Shown here: in pieces, positions 1 through 11,877 of the stretch
Layout: each line of letters starts with the position of its first letter
Position numbering within the stretch: the stretch's first letter is position 1
From: Rutstroemia sp. NJR-2017a BVV2
Taxonomy: Eukaryota; Ascomycota; Leotiomycetes; Helotiales; Rutstroemiaceae
Length of the DNA stretch: 64,000 bases
Assembly: GCA_002946415.1 (NCBI GenBank)
Contig: NJPS01000046.1
Coordinates: 1,302,001 to 1,366,000 of the forward strand
Direction: 5' to 3'
Translations under genes and position numbers: made by a program
The notes under the pieces: generated by a model
Told to the model about the DNA's origin: nothing
Seen by the model: only the letters and a program-made list of their open reading frames with translations
Database searches by the model: none

Positions 1-2
1 CT

Positions 3-176
3 CGCCCGCCTCAACTCACTTCGGCTGTGGATATGCAGAGTCTACGACAAACAGCTGTCTACTCACTACATAGCCGTTCTATTGATGATACATTCGTACG
101 CAATGGGGTTGCTAAGCAGGTCGATTATGAAGGTTCTGATAATCATTGCTTACGACGTCTACATCTTGATCTATAG
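3..176 (+). CDS. Possible 3' end of a gene cut by the left window edge
   Basis: The frame beginning at base 3 is open from the window edge to a TAG stop at 174-176, about 57 codons. The composition is protein-like, with a mixed polar tail ending in HCLRRLHLDL. There is no start because the gene would begin outside the window. I recognise no domain. The other forward frames are less convincing, although one stays open to about base 210. It could equally be 3' UTR that happens to be open. The neighbouring bases up to about 1.4 kb contain nothing coding that I trust, which fits this being the end of a plus-strand gene. Confidence 0.3.
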   Translation, partial: RPPQLTSAVDMQSLRQTAVYSLHSRSIDDTFVRNGVAKQVDYEGSDNHCLRRLHLDL

Positions 177-1514
177 GGTCGAAGGGGGTTCATTTAGGTG
201 TCTTGCAGCGTAGTTACTGGCCTGCACCGACTAAGTGACTGACTACCTCCTTATACACTCATTCATCACTGCGTACGTACCATAGTTCATGAGGGACACA
301 GAACTCAGCGAGGATTGTCACAAACGAGTATTACTTGAAATTCCCACAGGTAAGACTCACATTACAATCCAGTCTTTCCTTTGAAGATGGCATTGAAGAC
401 GAGAAATCGTAGAATACGACCACAAGCCCATTCTCTACCCATACCAACACCATAAGTCCTCCTCGCCCCAATTACAACGCCTTGCTCCTTGATTTTCACG
501 AGAACCACTGCCTCATCTTCCCTTATTGCGCGTCATTGGCTCTTCAGGGTCTTGTATATACACCTACGTCTCAATAAACTGTGCAGTACCTATGCATCAA
601 GCTCCTTGCTACTTAATCATAAGACATACATCCAGCTCCTTGGTATCAGTATCTACATCCCATAAGTGCTCACCATAACTATACTTTCCCCAAAGTCCTA
701 CAGTCGAAAATCCAGCATACGAGCTTCAACTGACAGTTGCACCTTCCTTCCCTCCTTCTCTCCTTCATGCTCATTCAACCTTACTTCCCTACCTCTCACT
801 TTTACACAACTGCACCCTTCTGCTTTCAACCTAAAGCAACAGATCCCAAGTTCGCCGGTCAAATATGGATTCTACCTCGTTCGCTGGACCTCCCAAAGCT
901 CTGCACACCCTACCTGTTCTTCGATGCGTCTCGTTCTCCAATCCGAGATCGTACCCTTCGGAAGATCAAACCACCCGAATGTCAACACTTCTTCGAGTGA
1001 TCTCTTAGCAGGCCGGCAGATGTTTCTCCAGTCGGCTTCTTAAAGCTTGGCCAGCGCATCTGTATGAACCTTCTCCCCTTCTCAGTTCACTTCCGAGCGG
1101 GCCCTGATGCTTTAATCGATTACAAACTTCGGTATGTATCTGCGGGGAAAATTGGTGTACGATGGCAACATGGATCAGAAAAAACATCATCAATCGATCT
1201 ATCAATAAGAAGTCATTCATTCATTCGTTCTCTAATTCATTCGATCATAGGACACAGATTCCGCCCATCCGCCAGTTCTCCATCCAGTCGCTTTTGTGCC
1301 AAGAACATATGATATGGTATTTCCATTACCTGGTCGTCCAAAAAACCAACCTCCAGCCTCCCGCCTTGAACCGACTGGCGGCATCAGACCTCCGAAAGCA
1401 CACCTAAAAAGCGAAAAGGAGATGGAAGATGAACAAAGAAAAGTCTAATTAACCAGCCCCTCCTCTGCTCTTCTCTTCACCCTCCACTCACAATCACGAC
1501 TATTCTTCGGTCGA
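177..1514. other. Intergenic stretch, no gene seen
   Basis: Only short overlapping open frames with low-complexity Ser/Thr/Pro translations are present. The pyrimidine-rich DNA around 700-830 produces them. I see no domain, no splice-supported continuation and no tRNA. The right end is the 3' flank of the minus-strand het-c gene. Confidence 0.6.
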
Positions 1515-4076
1515 CTAATATCCACTCCCTCCATATCCACCCCCGTAACCCCCACCATACCCTCCACCCTGCTGCGGAGGATACTGATTTGGCGGAGGGG
1601 GTTGTTGACCCCATGGATCCTGCTGCGGTGGAGGCGGTCCCCAACCAGGTGGTCCTGGGGGAGGAGGACCTTGACCATAGCCGCCGTAGGGCTGACCGTA
1701 TCCTTGCTGACCCTGGTTATATGCACCACCACCTCCACTATACGGATCGCCATAAGCGGGTTGGTTACCAAATTGCTTGAACGGATCTTGTTGCTGCTCG
1801 TATCCACCACCTCCACCAGCGCCATATCCCTGCTGCTGTTGTTGGTAGCTAGGTTCCAGATACCCACTACTCTGTGGTCTATAGTTATCCGCTGGACCCG
1901 CCCCCGCATATCCATATCCATAGCCCATCTGCGGTTGCGGCGACGGCGAGCCCATTGCCGGCGAAGCAGTCGAGTGCATGTACGAAGGTTTATTATCCAT
2001 TCCTTCCATAGCATTCAAATCCCGCGTCTTAATCTCATTCCAGAGGGAGCCAGAATTTTTACCGTGCCCGCCAAGCGCACCGTGATTGTGGTCATGGTCG
2101 GCGGAAGTGCTGTGGTTGTGGCCAGCTTTGACAGATTCCGAAGACAGGATGTGGTTGAGGGATTGTGGGTTGCGTTGTTCGTTTACCCAGGTGCGGACCG
2201 TGGCGAACATGGTCTTGTGGATCTCGATGTGTTCGTCGCGGAGAGCGGGGTGGTGGAAGGTGCGGAGGATGTCGTTCATTACTTCTTCGACGGGGACTCC
2301 AGGGTTTTCCCATGCGTAGAGAATACGACTGGGTGGGAGTTGGGTTAGTTGGTTTGGAGTTTGGTAGCGGAAAAGGGAAGAGGCAGACTTACGGTGTAAC
2401 GTATTGCAGGATTGATGAGGCGACTTTGCCGGCGCATGAGTTTAGCACGTTAGAGAAATGGTCTTTGGAGAGCATAGAGTGAGTTGGATCAGTGCAGTGT
2501 GGATCGTTCCATGGCTCATACTGAGAATTGGCACTAGCTTCAACGACAGTCGAAGATCCTTTCTTTAAGCTGTCTGAGACAGCGTCGATAATGGGGCGTA
2601 CGAAGGGTGCAAGAAGAGAGAGGATGAAGACAGTCAATCTCTCACTAATCTTCTCAACGAGTGACTCGAGACCGGGGATCTTGGCAATCGTGTTATTAAT
2701 CGCTCTCACAACTTTGTCTCTGAATTCCAGAATAGGATAAATCTTCTTTGCTGTTTGGACGGGATCGAAGTCTGGGCTCATACCCGGAACACCTGGTCCT
2801 GGCGGCCCGCCTTGCGATCCGGGAGGTGCATTGAAGGAGGTATTTGCGCTGGCTCTGCTGCGCTGGTTTGAATTTTCGTACTCTTGGGCTTCTGATTGTG
2901 CTTGGAGATCTCTTGCGGTACTGGCTAACCCACCGCCCAAACCAGGAACTTGCGACAGCAGACCTACAAAGTCTGACCCACCACCGCTGCTGCTAGATCC
3001 AAACAATCCGCGCTGGCCATCACCACCACCACCGCTTTGTTTTTGAGTTTTCTCGGCGCCCAGCAAAGCAAGATCCATCTCCTCAACCTCGGTCTGAGTG
3101 AAATGATCTGTTGCTTCTCCAAGGACTGAATGCAAGAAATCAACCGCACCAAAAGTACCTGTCACCAAGGGATATACATGATGGCCGCGAACATTGATTT
3201 CAGCAGAGACTCCGCAGTGGGGGAATACATCGCGATAGCCAAGTTCTCTTAAAGCCAATTCACAGTAATTGGTATGCGCTCCGAAGTCCTGTGTCGTCAG
3301 AAGGAAATGATTACTTGGGATATGGGGATCTTACCTCCATACAATGAAGTCCTTGACCTAAACATCTTAAAGCCTCACAGAGATCTTCTTCTCTGCCCTT
3401 ACCGTTAGAACCACTAGTGTACAGCCGACCAAAGTGAATGCTTCTCGCAAAGCTGTACTTGACGTAACCGGAGCTAGTAGCCCAACCACCACTTTCGTTG
3501 GCAATGTAATTTTTCATGCCAGTGTTAGGATCGACTTCAAGCTCAACTGGGGAAATAGGGCCACGAAGTCGAGGATCGTAAGTCCTAGCATCCTCTTTGT
3601 CAGCATAACCTTTTGGGTTATCGATGTGTTCTTCCGGCCTGTACACGCCAAGACGTTCTTCAGTCACTTCAAACTCTGCAGTAGCGTAGCCAAAGGACAA
3701 GAAGCTCAGAACCCAGACCTGTAAAGCTTCATAAGTATATTGTAAAAAAAAATAAGTGTAGACCTCATACTAAAATGCGAATAGTAGGTGCCGATACACC
3801 TTTCAGGCTGCCCACATCAACAGCCTGGGAGTAATCTCTGAGCCAGTTTCCAAAGTAAACCCGTTTAATCATCATAGAGGTCCATTTGTGACCCTTGATA
3901 AAAGCGATGGTCTTGAGCATGTCCTCAATATCGCCATGACGGAAGTTCTTGCCCTCGATGTTGGATATGCTTGGAATGTTACCAGCACCGAAAGCTGCCG
4001 CAGGAGCTGGGAGGAGAATCAATAATATGCATGATATGAGCAGAAACGACCCATATCCGGGCGTTGGAAAGGTCAT
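1515..4076 (-). CDS. het-c: HET-C heterokaryon-incompatibility protein homologue
   Basis: This is a Het-C family protein of about 799 residues, built from four exons: 4076-3771, 3718-3335, 3288-2393 and 2328-1515. Donors are GTATGA, GTAAGA and GTAAGT, and frame is kept throughout. The start is the ATG at 4076 because it opens a signal peptide (hydrophobic residues about 10-27, then AFGAGNIPSI). The conserved family core follows, including HGDIEDMLKTIAF, YFGNWLRDYSQA and DFGAHTNYCELALRELG. The last roughly 140 residues are rich in Gly, Pro, Gln and Tyr and end in GGYGG repeats, like the glycine-rich tail of Neurospora HET-C. In Neurospora, allelic differences in a central variable segment decide heterokaryon compatibility; in other fungi the gene is often conserved without that role. 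Allele specificity cannot be judged from one sequence. Confidence 0.93.
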
Positions 4077-4776
4077 GATTCGATGTTTTCGTCGTGATAC
4101 AAGTAAAGAATCTGGGCTTTCCAAGAGTAAAGGTAGACAGCTACAGTTGCAGGTGTGTGAAAAGTTATGTTCCACGGAATTGAATGAGTGTGATCCTTTT
4201 GTTTGGTCGTCTTCGAGCTGAGCCACATCTGACGACCTGAAGCAGGGAAGTTCTGACTGACCCCTCCATTATTCACAACTTTGTGATGTTGCATATGTTG
4301 CATAAATTGCACGTGACTACTCAATGCAAAATGTAAAATGCGCTAAGATTGAAACAATCACGATTTGTGCAAGGGCGATGCCAGAATTAAATTAGTCTTG
4401 ATGAGAACCGCGACTTTTGACAGTTCATTGCGTGTCGTGCGACTTTTTACGGAAATCTCCTGACGACGCAGAAACTATACGAATATTATATATTTATCGG
4501 ACAACAGCTCTTGATTTTCAGGAGAGCGATCAGGCCTGGTTCTGTATTTTAAAGTCCATTTTCCGTTTCCCCTATTTTACACCGTCCTTAGTCGCCGGCC
4601 CATCCGCTTCACTTTGCAAGCTTGATCCTCTTTGTTAGCTTTGCTTCCTTGCAATTTGCCTCTCCATAAACAAAAGGCTCGGACACCCTACGCTAGAAAT
4701 CTGCTATCTGCTAAACCACCTTCGACGTCTGCTCTTTTGTACCTTCTTCCAACGATTTGGAACGAGATCTTTCGCC

Positions 4777-5998
4777 ATGTCACCCTCACGAACGCTTCCT
4801 ACTCTTACTCAAGCTGAGGTGGCCTCTCACAATTCCTCGAAAAGTTGCTATGTTACAATTGGTACAAGAGTCTTCGATGTTACAGATTTCGTAGACAGTC
4901 ATCCGGGCGGGGGTGATTTGGTGCTCGAGTACGGAGGAAAAGATGTCACAGAGATCATGAAAGACGAACTTTCGCACACCCACTCAGAATCCGCTTATGA
5001 TGTGCTCGAGGACTCTTTCGTCGGCTTCGTGGCTACTGAGAAGGTTATCGATACTGCCACCAAGAGCACGAAGCCAGATAGCATCGTCCCTCTTCCCCCG
5101 ACCAAAGACGGATTGAAGGAGTTGAAGGAGAATGGAGCTGCGAATCCTCTGCCGGTTTATGCTAGTACAGGCATGTCATCTGAAGAAGATCTCAACAAAG
5201 AAACGGATCCTGTCAATGACTACAAAACTCACAAGTTCCTCGACTTGAATAAACCATTATTCATGCAAATATGGCGCGGTGGTTTCAGCAAAGATTTCTA
5301 TCTGGAGCAAGTTCACCGACCACGTCACTACAAGGGAGGGGACTCTGCACCGCTGTTTGGAAACTTCCTAGAGCCTTTATCAAAGACAGCATGGTGGGTA
5401 GTTCCTACGGTATGGCTGCCTCTTGTGGCATATGGTACATACCTCGCGCAGCAAGGCTTTACCAATGTTGCTGCAGCGGCAGCATACTGGTGTCTGGGAC
5501 TGTTCCTTTGGACACTGGTGGAATATATTCTCCACAGATTCCTGTTCCATCTTGATAAGTACGTTTATTCTAAGCTTTGTTTGCAAAAGCATGCTGATAA
5601 AATCTAGATATCTTCCCGACAACCGCGTAGGCATAACGGCTCACTTCCTCCTCCACGGCATCCACCACTATTTACCGATGGACAAATATCGACTTGTCAT
5701 GCCACCTACCCTATTCGTCGTACTCGCAACACCTTTCTGGAAGCTTGCGCACGCCCTGTTCTACTGGGATTGGCACGTCGCAACTGCGGTATTCTGCGGT
5801 GGAATATTTGGCTACATCTGCTATGACATGACTCACTATTTCCTCCACCACCGCACACTTCCGTCGTATTGGAGACAACTCAAGAAATGGCATCTTCAGC
5901 ATCACTTCATGGACTACGAGAATGGATTCGGAGTGTCTAGCCGATTCTGGGACTATATCTTCGGTACCCAGCTCGTCGCACCTGCAAAGATCAACTGA
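4777..5998 (+). CDS. SCS7: Fatty-acid/ceramide 2-hydroxylase with N-terminal cytochrome b5 domain
   Basis: Two exons, 4777-5558 and 5608-5998, with a 49-nt intron, encode 390 residues. Residues about 10-85 form a cytochrome b5 domain; H42 in HPGG is one haem ligand, and the second is probably H67 or H69. Residues about 210-380 are a membrane di-iron hydroxylase with clustered histidine boxes: HRFLFH (253-258), HFLLHGIHH (273-281), HYFLHHR and HLQHHF. This arrangement is that of yeast Scs7 and animal FA2H, ER enzymes that put a 2-hydroxyl on the very-long-chain fatty acid of ceramides, using electrons passed through the fused b5 domain. Length matches the family (about 380). The gene is divergent from het-c; the roughly 700 bp between them is AT-rich with pyrimidine tracts just before the start. 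Confidence 0.94.
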
Positions 5999-6589
5999 AA
6001 GGGAGATGGGCTGGAGATGTAATTATTCGAATCAGCATACATAGGGATATCATGACGGATCATGGCGTGGAAACGATTGATGAGGCAGAGATACTAAAGG
6101 GCATTCTGGCCTAGGCGTTTGCGGCTCTGTTGGACATGCCATTGAAGAGTAGGCCGGCCACTCTCTAAGAACTTTATTCTTCATAGCTTTAATAACCTAA
6201 TACACTTTTATCTTCAAATCCATAACATTATTTTTTCCTCTCGTAGAAAAGCAACCCTCAAGTTGTCAGCATTTTGTGCTACCTGCAAATTCGAGGTGCG
6301 GAAAATTACTAGTAATGTTGCGGTATATAAATGTTAGTGGCAGGTGCCACACTAGTCAATATTTTCTTGAGCCTTCTCCAGACCACATTTCTTATGCAAC
6401 CAGCACCGTCTTACATTGTTCTACATCTGGATTTATCCGCATCTCATTATAATTGAGATCCCAATTACTTGTGATATCTGAATCAGATTATCCCAGCATC
6501 CGTATCGCCAGCGAAACAACCTTTTCGAACTTTCAATAATAATCTGGTGCCTTCGCCCACTTTCAGGCGAGTTAACAAACGCCTTCACC

Positions 6590-8464
6590 ATGTCTGCCTT
6601 AGATGTTGAAGCTCTGCTGGACTCAACCGCGAATGCTACTCCTGTCGACCAAAATGGATCCTCAAAACCCAGAGATGATGATGACCGTCATAAGAGCGAG
6701 CGCAATGATCGACGCGATCGCGATAGAGTTCGGGACGACAGCAGAGAAAGAGACCGCGATCGAGACCGGAAGCGCAGAGGACGTAGCAGAGACAGGGACG
6801 AGAAGGAGTCAACCATGACTCCAGTGAGCGAGCATGGGAGTGCAAAGAGTAGGCGCCGAAGCAGAAGTCGAGATGATGATCGTCGACACTCACGTCGTCA
6901 CAGAGATAGCCCTGAAGAGAATGGTCGTAGGGATGGAGATTACTATAGAGGGGGTGGACGACAACGCGACCGCTCTAGAAGTCCGAACAGATATTACCGA
7001 CCTCGAGGTGATCGCAGGGACCGTGATGATGTAGATGCTCCCCGAGACGATCGTCGAAACCGTCAACGAACTAAAAGTCCCAAGCGAGAAGGCACTCCTC
7101 CTTTGACCGAGGACGAACGGGACAGGCGCACTGTGTTTGTTCAACAACTGGCTGCTCGTTTGAGAACTAAAGAACTCATAGCATTTTTCGAAAAGGTTGG
7201 CCCTGTCAAAGAAGCTCAAATTGTGAAGGACAGGGTCAGTGGCAGATCAAAAGGGTACGTTCATCTTCCCTATTCTTTTGAAACTATTAACTGATCTGCA
7301 TAGTGTTGGCTACGTTGAGTTCAAAAACGAAGAATCAGTCCCTGCTGCAATTCAACTCACTGGTCAGAAGCTCCTAGGAATCCCAATCATCGCACAGCTC
7401 ACAGAGGCCGAGAAGAATCGACAAGTCCGCAATCCCGAGGCTACCTCTAGCAATCCTAATCAGATCCCCTTCCATCGACTATATGTGGGTAATATTCACT
7501 TCAGCATCACTGAAAGCGATTTACAGAACGTATTTGAGCCTTTTGGTGAGCTCGAATTTGTCCAGTTGCAAAAGGAAGAGCAAGGACGCAGCCGTGGTTA
7601 TGGATTTGTTCAGTGAGTTGCTCCGATGTAAATACATTTAATGTCCTTACTAACGATATGACCAGGTTCCGTGATCCCAACCAGGCTCGAGAAGCTTTGG
7701 AGAAAATGAATGGATTCGATCTTGCGGGTCGTCCTATCCGTGTTGGTCTTGGAAACGATAAGTTTACTCCTGAATCTACCGCCAGTCTTCTGCAGAGATT
7801 CCAAGGCCAAAGTCACCAACAACAATTCCAGGGCTCTGCATTTTCTGGTGCCGGTGGACGTGGTCCTACCGCTGCCGGTGGCAGTAACTTCGACCGTGCC
7901 GGTGGCCGCGATAATGATAAAGGTGCAGGTGGTGCTAGCGCTTTGGACGACACTGATGTTGGCGGCGTAAACTTTAACAATTATAGTCGAGACGCATTGA
8001 TGAGGAAACTCGCCAGAACAGACGAGCCCACTGCTCCGGCAAGCAACGAAAGACGAGAGATTACGAAGCCTAAGACGGAATCTAAAGCCCTGCCAGTAAA
8101 TGTTAATATGGCTAGTCGATGCGTCGTACTAAAGAACATGTTTGATCCTGCAGAGTAAGTAGTATATTCTTCCGAGACTAGTTACATTACTAACAAGCGC
8201 CACAGAGAAGAAGGTGATAATTGGGAAAAGGAGCTCGAGGATGATGTCCGGGCAGAAGCGGAGGAGAAATATGGCCACGTTGTTCACATTGCTCTAGATC
8301 CCAACTCACAAGGAGATATTTATCTCAAGTTCGACCGGGTACAAGGTGGAGAAAACGCTATCAAGGGGCTCAACGGCAGATATTTTGGAGGACGGATGAT
8401 CAGCGCTACGCCTGTTGTGGATGCAGTCTACAGCAGTTTGTTCTCTCGCACAAAGGCTATCTGA
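6590..8464 (+). CDS. RBM39/Rsd1-like SR-type splicing factor with three RRMs
   Basis: Four exons, 6590-7254, 7304-7612, 7666-8154 and 8206-8464, encode 573 residues. Residues about 25-170 are an Arg-Asp/Arg-Ser-rich domain. RRM1 begins near residue 180 ([11 protein letters not shown]) and RRM2 near 280 ([10 protein letters not shown], then [11 protein letters not shown] across the second intron). The C-terminal 85 residues form a third, U2AF-homology-type RRM with the RYF signature ([10 protein letters not shown]) used to bind ULM peptides of splicing factors. This is the order in human RBM39 (CAPER alpha) and fission yeast Rsd1, nuclear proteins that bridge U2 snRNP/U2AF and 3' splice sites. 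A Gly-rich linker lies between RRM2 and the UHM. Assignment to the family is firm; targets are unknown. Confidence 0.93.
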
Positions 8465-10087
8465 GATGCTAATTATGGCCCTCGTTCGTTGAACTTTAGG
8501 GTTATATCTGGTATGTTTACAATCTGTACTTTTTGCAGAACACAATTAACGTAGCATATATGTAGATTTCATCACAGACACTATTTATGCAATATGCATG
8601 CTGCCCAATATTCCGCTAGAACTCCTCATGCTAGACCAGCAGTTCCCGACACCTTTTCACGTATCATTCATCTTCCTAGGATGCATCTTACGGACATCGA
8701 AGCAACGAACGAAAATCTGAGAACATAGCTGATTTCTTTGTGCAGGAGTCTTGCGTCGAGCAACCTACCCCTGCCCTTTTGTTTCACCGAGCTCTTGTTT
8801 CACTGATTGCACATAGGATCCTTTACTGTACACAGAATATATCTATTTTCTCAGTTTTGGGCATAAGACACCCGCTTCTCTTTATTTCGGGTGGGATTGC
8901 ACTTTAGTTAGTCAACAAATAACATATGACATTTCGTACCTATAGGAAATTTGACTGAGCTGTGTATGAAGCATGATGGACTTTGTGGAATATGAAGGTG
9001 GGCACTTGAAATTGGAACTGTGGCTTCCCTCTCTCGTCTTCCTTGACTTCCATGAGTTCTAATGAGACTGAGGGAGCGAAGATCACTGAGGGCAATCTAC
9101 GGGCTGGGTTTGAGTCGGTGTCACTTCGCCTCGCCTCCTACTCGTAGAAACTTGATCTTGTCAAATACAGTGCTGAGCTCTACTGTAAGCAATCAATCAT
9201 TCGGATGGAAACGATTGTTCTGAGAATTGTTTGACATGCTTTGTATGATGCAATGGATCTCCTGCCTCTCGGCTTACAATCTCTATCTCAGTCTTTGTTC
9301 AGCTTTCTTTTCTCTGTTTTGACAATTGCACGTATTTTGTTGGTTCGGACCTAGTTGTTCTGTCGTATGGTCGCGTGAGCCCGCTATTGTAAATTTCCTT
9401 AAGTCATGCCTCTATGATAGACATCAGACGGTAAACCATCAGACTTCATCAGGCAATCCCTTCCGTATCGTTCCATGTCCAATCCAATATGAGCCGATCA
9501 TATCCACATATGCCTCAAGGAACTACATTGAAAGGACCGATGGGGAGAGACGTGATACCGTCAATTCACCATAGTAAAAGGGAGGACAAACCATTTTGCG
9601 CATTTGGAATCTGTTTCCATGGACGAAATCTCAACTGTTGTCAGCTTGAGAGGATCCGGAGAGATTACCGGCGATTATATTTGAGATCGATTTGGTTACC
9701 TTGCGATCGAACCAGTGGTCTTTCTCCGCCTTCTTCGCCTCGTCTGCCTATCCACTTGGCAAACAGATTCACTATCTCTATGATTGCTGCCATATGCCAA
9801 GCCCATTGTGTCTACAGTCTAATATTCCCTGATTTACGAGACTCTTTTCACGTTTGACTTGGCCTCTCATAGTCCATCTTCAAAAATTTTCACTGTTAGT
9901 GCGCTTTCGAACGGAATACATACCTCAACAACCTATCTTGCTTTCTTTCATCAGCAACACATTTTTGTTGGACCTTTTTACAATTTCGCAAGAAAGCATT
10001 CGTATAGGAATTTGCTGGACATTTCGACTGACAATTCTGGATCTATTATACCTTTTAACTATCACTACCTCCACGATCTACTTTGCG
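8465..10087. other. Intergenic region and 5' leader of the next gene
   Basis: About 1.6 kb with no convincing gene. It holds the 3' flank of the RRM gene and a pyrimidine-rich leader before 10088. A reading frame is open upstream of 10088 from 9854, but its translation is hydrophobic and compositionally random, so I treat it as 5' UTR. Confidence 0.5.
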
Positions 10088-11877
10088 ATGTCGCTATTAT
10101 CCAGTCGATCTCGCCCCACGAGAAGACCTGGGGATCCTGATCTTCGGGGATCTGTCGTTCGCGTGGAGCACATGGACCCTTCTGCGCCTCAGTTTGTGCC
10201 GACTCAGTTGAAGCATAACGGCAACGAAAGTATCTCAAGCAGCTCTACCAAAGATACTGGTGATGGACCTCCTTCCGAATGGCTGACTAGGGTTGAAATG
10301 ACGACTTGGTTCGAATCAAGAATAGCCGACATCGTGGCAACCGTTGGCGCCACTACCCAAATATCCTTAAACGTTCGCGAAAACCTCAGCAAGGAGCTCC
10401 AAAGATTCGCGTCAGAATGGAAAGAGCGAGAAAATGTGGTGGAATACAACGAGAACGACCGCCTCAGGAACCGAATTCGACATCTCGAAAGAGAACTCAA
10501 CAAAGCGAATCATGACCACATCTTGAGGATCAAAGAGCTGGAGCGTACCATAGCGTTGCAAAAAGAAGAGTTGGATATTAAGGAGAATCAACTCAATGGA
10601 AAACGCTTGTTGTGGTTGGCATCTCATCCTGCGAGCGCCCACCAGAAGGCGTTGGATACATACAACTCCACACTCCCCGGTGGTGAACTCGGTCCATACA
10701 TGACCAGTGCTCGTGATTTACAGAATGCTGCGACTGCAAATAAACGTCTCAATCTGCCACCGACATCTCTTGGTCGGCTTTCGAGAACCTCTCTCGCTGC
10801 AATGGAGGGTGCGGTACAGGATGAGCAGAGTACTGGGGGACTTCTTCGGCGTTTGGAATCATCCACAGCACTTCCTACAGGGGGCGCTTTGCCAAGCGCG
10901 CATTCAACTTACCGAGATCATAACAGGGCTACTCAACCGGCTACTGAAATCAACTTCCCAACCAGCAACATGGCCGTGGTACCATTTCAAAACCCCGCCC
11001 CTCCTCCTCCAGACTTGGGTGCAGATTACACCGCTGAATTTACTCACATTTTTACGATTATCGAAGGTTGGTGCCGCGAGTATGCACACATGGTCAATCC
11101 TGCTCAAGATCGTGGTATCGCCAGTGGAAATCAAGGTCTGTGGACGTATATGATGCGGTTAACTTATCCTGATCCTCAGAGTGCACATAGTCATGTCATG
11201 GCATTGTTGAGTAACGAGCAAACACGGTTTTGGTTTGTAATGCGAATGGCCATGACTTACTGTTTTGAGGAGATCATGCATCCAAAAACTTTCCAACAAT
11301 TCAATGTAGCTGTCAGCTCAAAGTTGAAATCCATCAAGGATCGCCTTGATGCAAAGCCTGGTACGTTGCCTCGAATGACGAGAAACTTTTGCTGCGTGCT
11401 GACATATACTTTACAGTTCCTTCAATCGACGCCCGTCAGGAGCTCATCCGAGAACAATCGAATGTTGTTGAACAAATCATCGGCTCTCCCCATTACACTG
11501 AGTTCCGCAATGCTGCTTTGATGCACCACACTAAGCACCTTCGAGATATGCTGGGTCCTCTTTTGAACAAGAACTGCTCCCGTTCCAAAGCTGGGGCTGA
11601 CCTTGGGGTACTTGTTATCGCCTGTTTCGATCTTGGTTCGAAGATGTGGTCAGCACGATTGAGTTTCCAGATAATCTTCCCTGAGCTTCTTGGTGCTAAG
11701 TTTGTTGCTGGAACAATGATAGCAAAGGACCATCCGAACGATAATCCGTTTCATTTACAGACCAAGCAAAAGCGCCTCAAGCTTGTTATGACACCATCTA
11801 TCACCATGCGAGACGACAACTCCTTGACGATAATTGCGAAGAATCTACACAAGGCAAATGTCCTGCTGATGACTTGA
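10088..11877 (+). CDS. Conserved-looking hypothetical protein with a central coiled coil
   Basis: Two exons, 10088-11360 and 11417-11877, joined across a GTACGT donor and a TTTACAG acceptor in phase 1, encode about 577 residues. I start at 10088 because the in-frame extension upstream looks like untranslated leader; 9854 is the alternative. Residues about 115-185 are rich in Glu, Arg and Leu with heptad-like spacing (RHLERELNKANHD, RIKELERTIALQKEEL), so a coiled coil is likely. A Pro-rich linker follows (FQNPAPPPPDLG), and then a more globular, aromatic C-terminal half with a GWCREYAHM segment, TRFWFVMRMAMTYCFEE and RQELIREQSNVVEQI. I recognise no named family. The long spliced frame and even composition argue that it is real. 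Function is unknown. Confidence 0.7.

Noticed and set aside
9854..10087. In-frame N-terminal extension of the coiled-coil gene
   Set aside because: The extension is hydrophobic, compositionally unlike the rest, and lies in a pyrimidine-rich leader; ATG 10088 gives a normal hydrophilic start.
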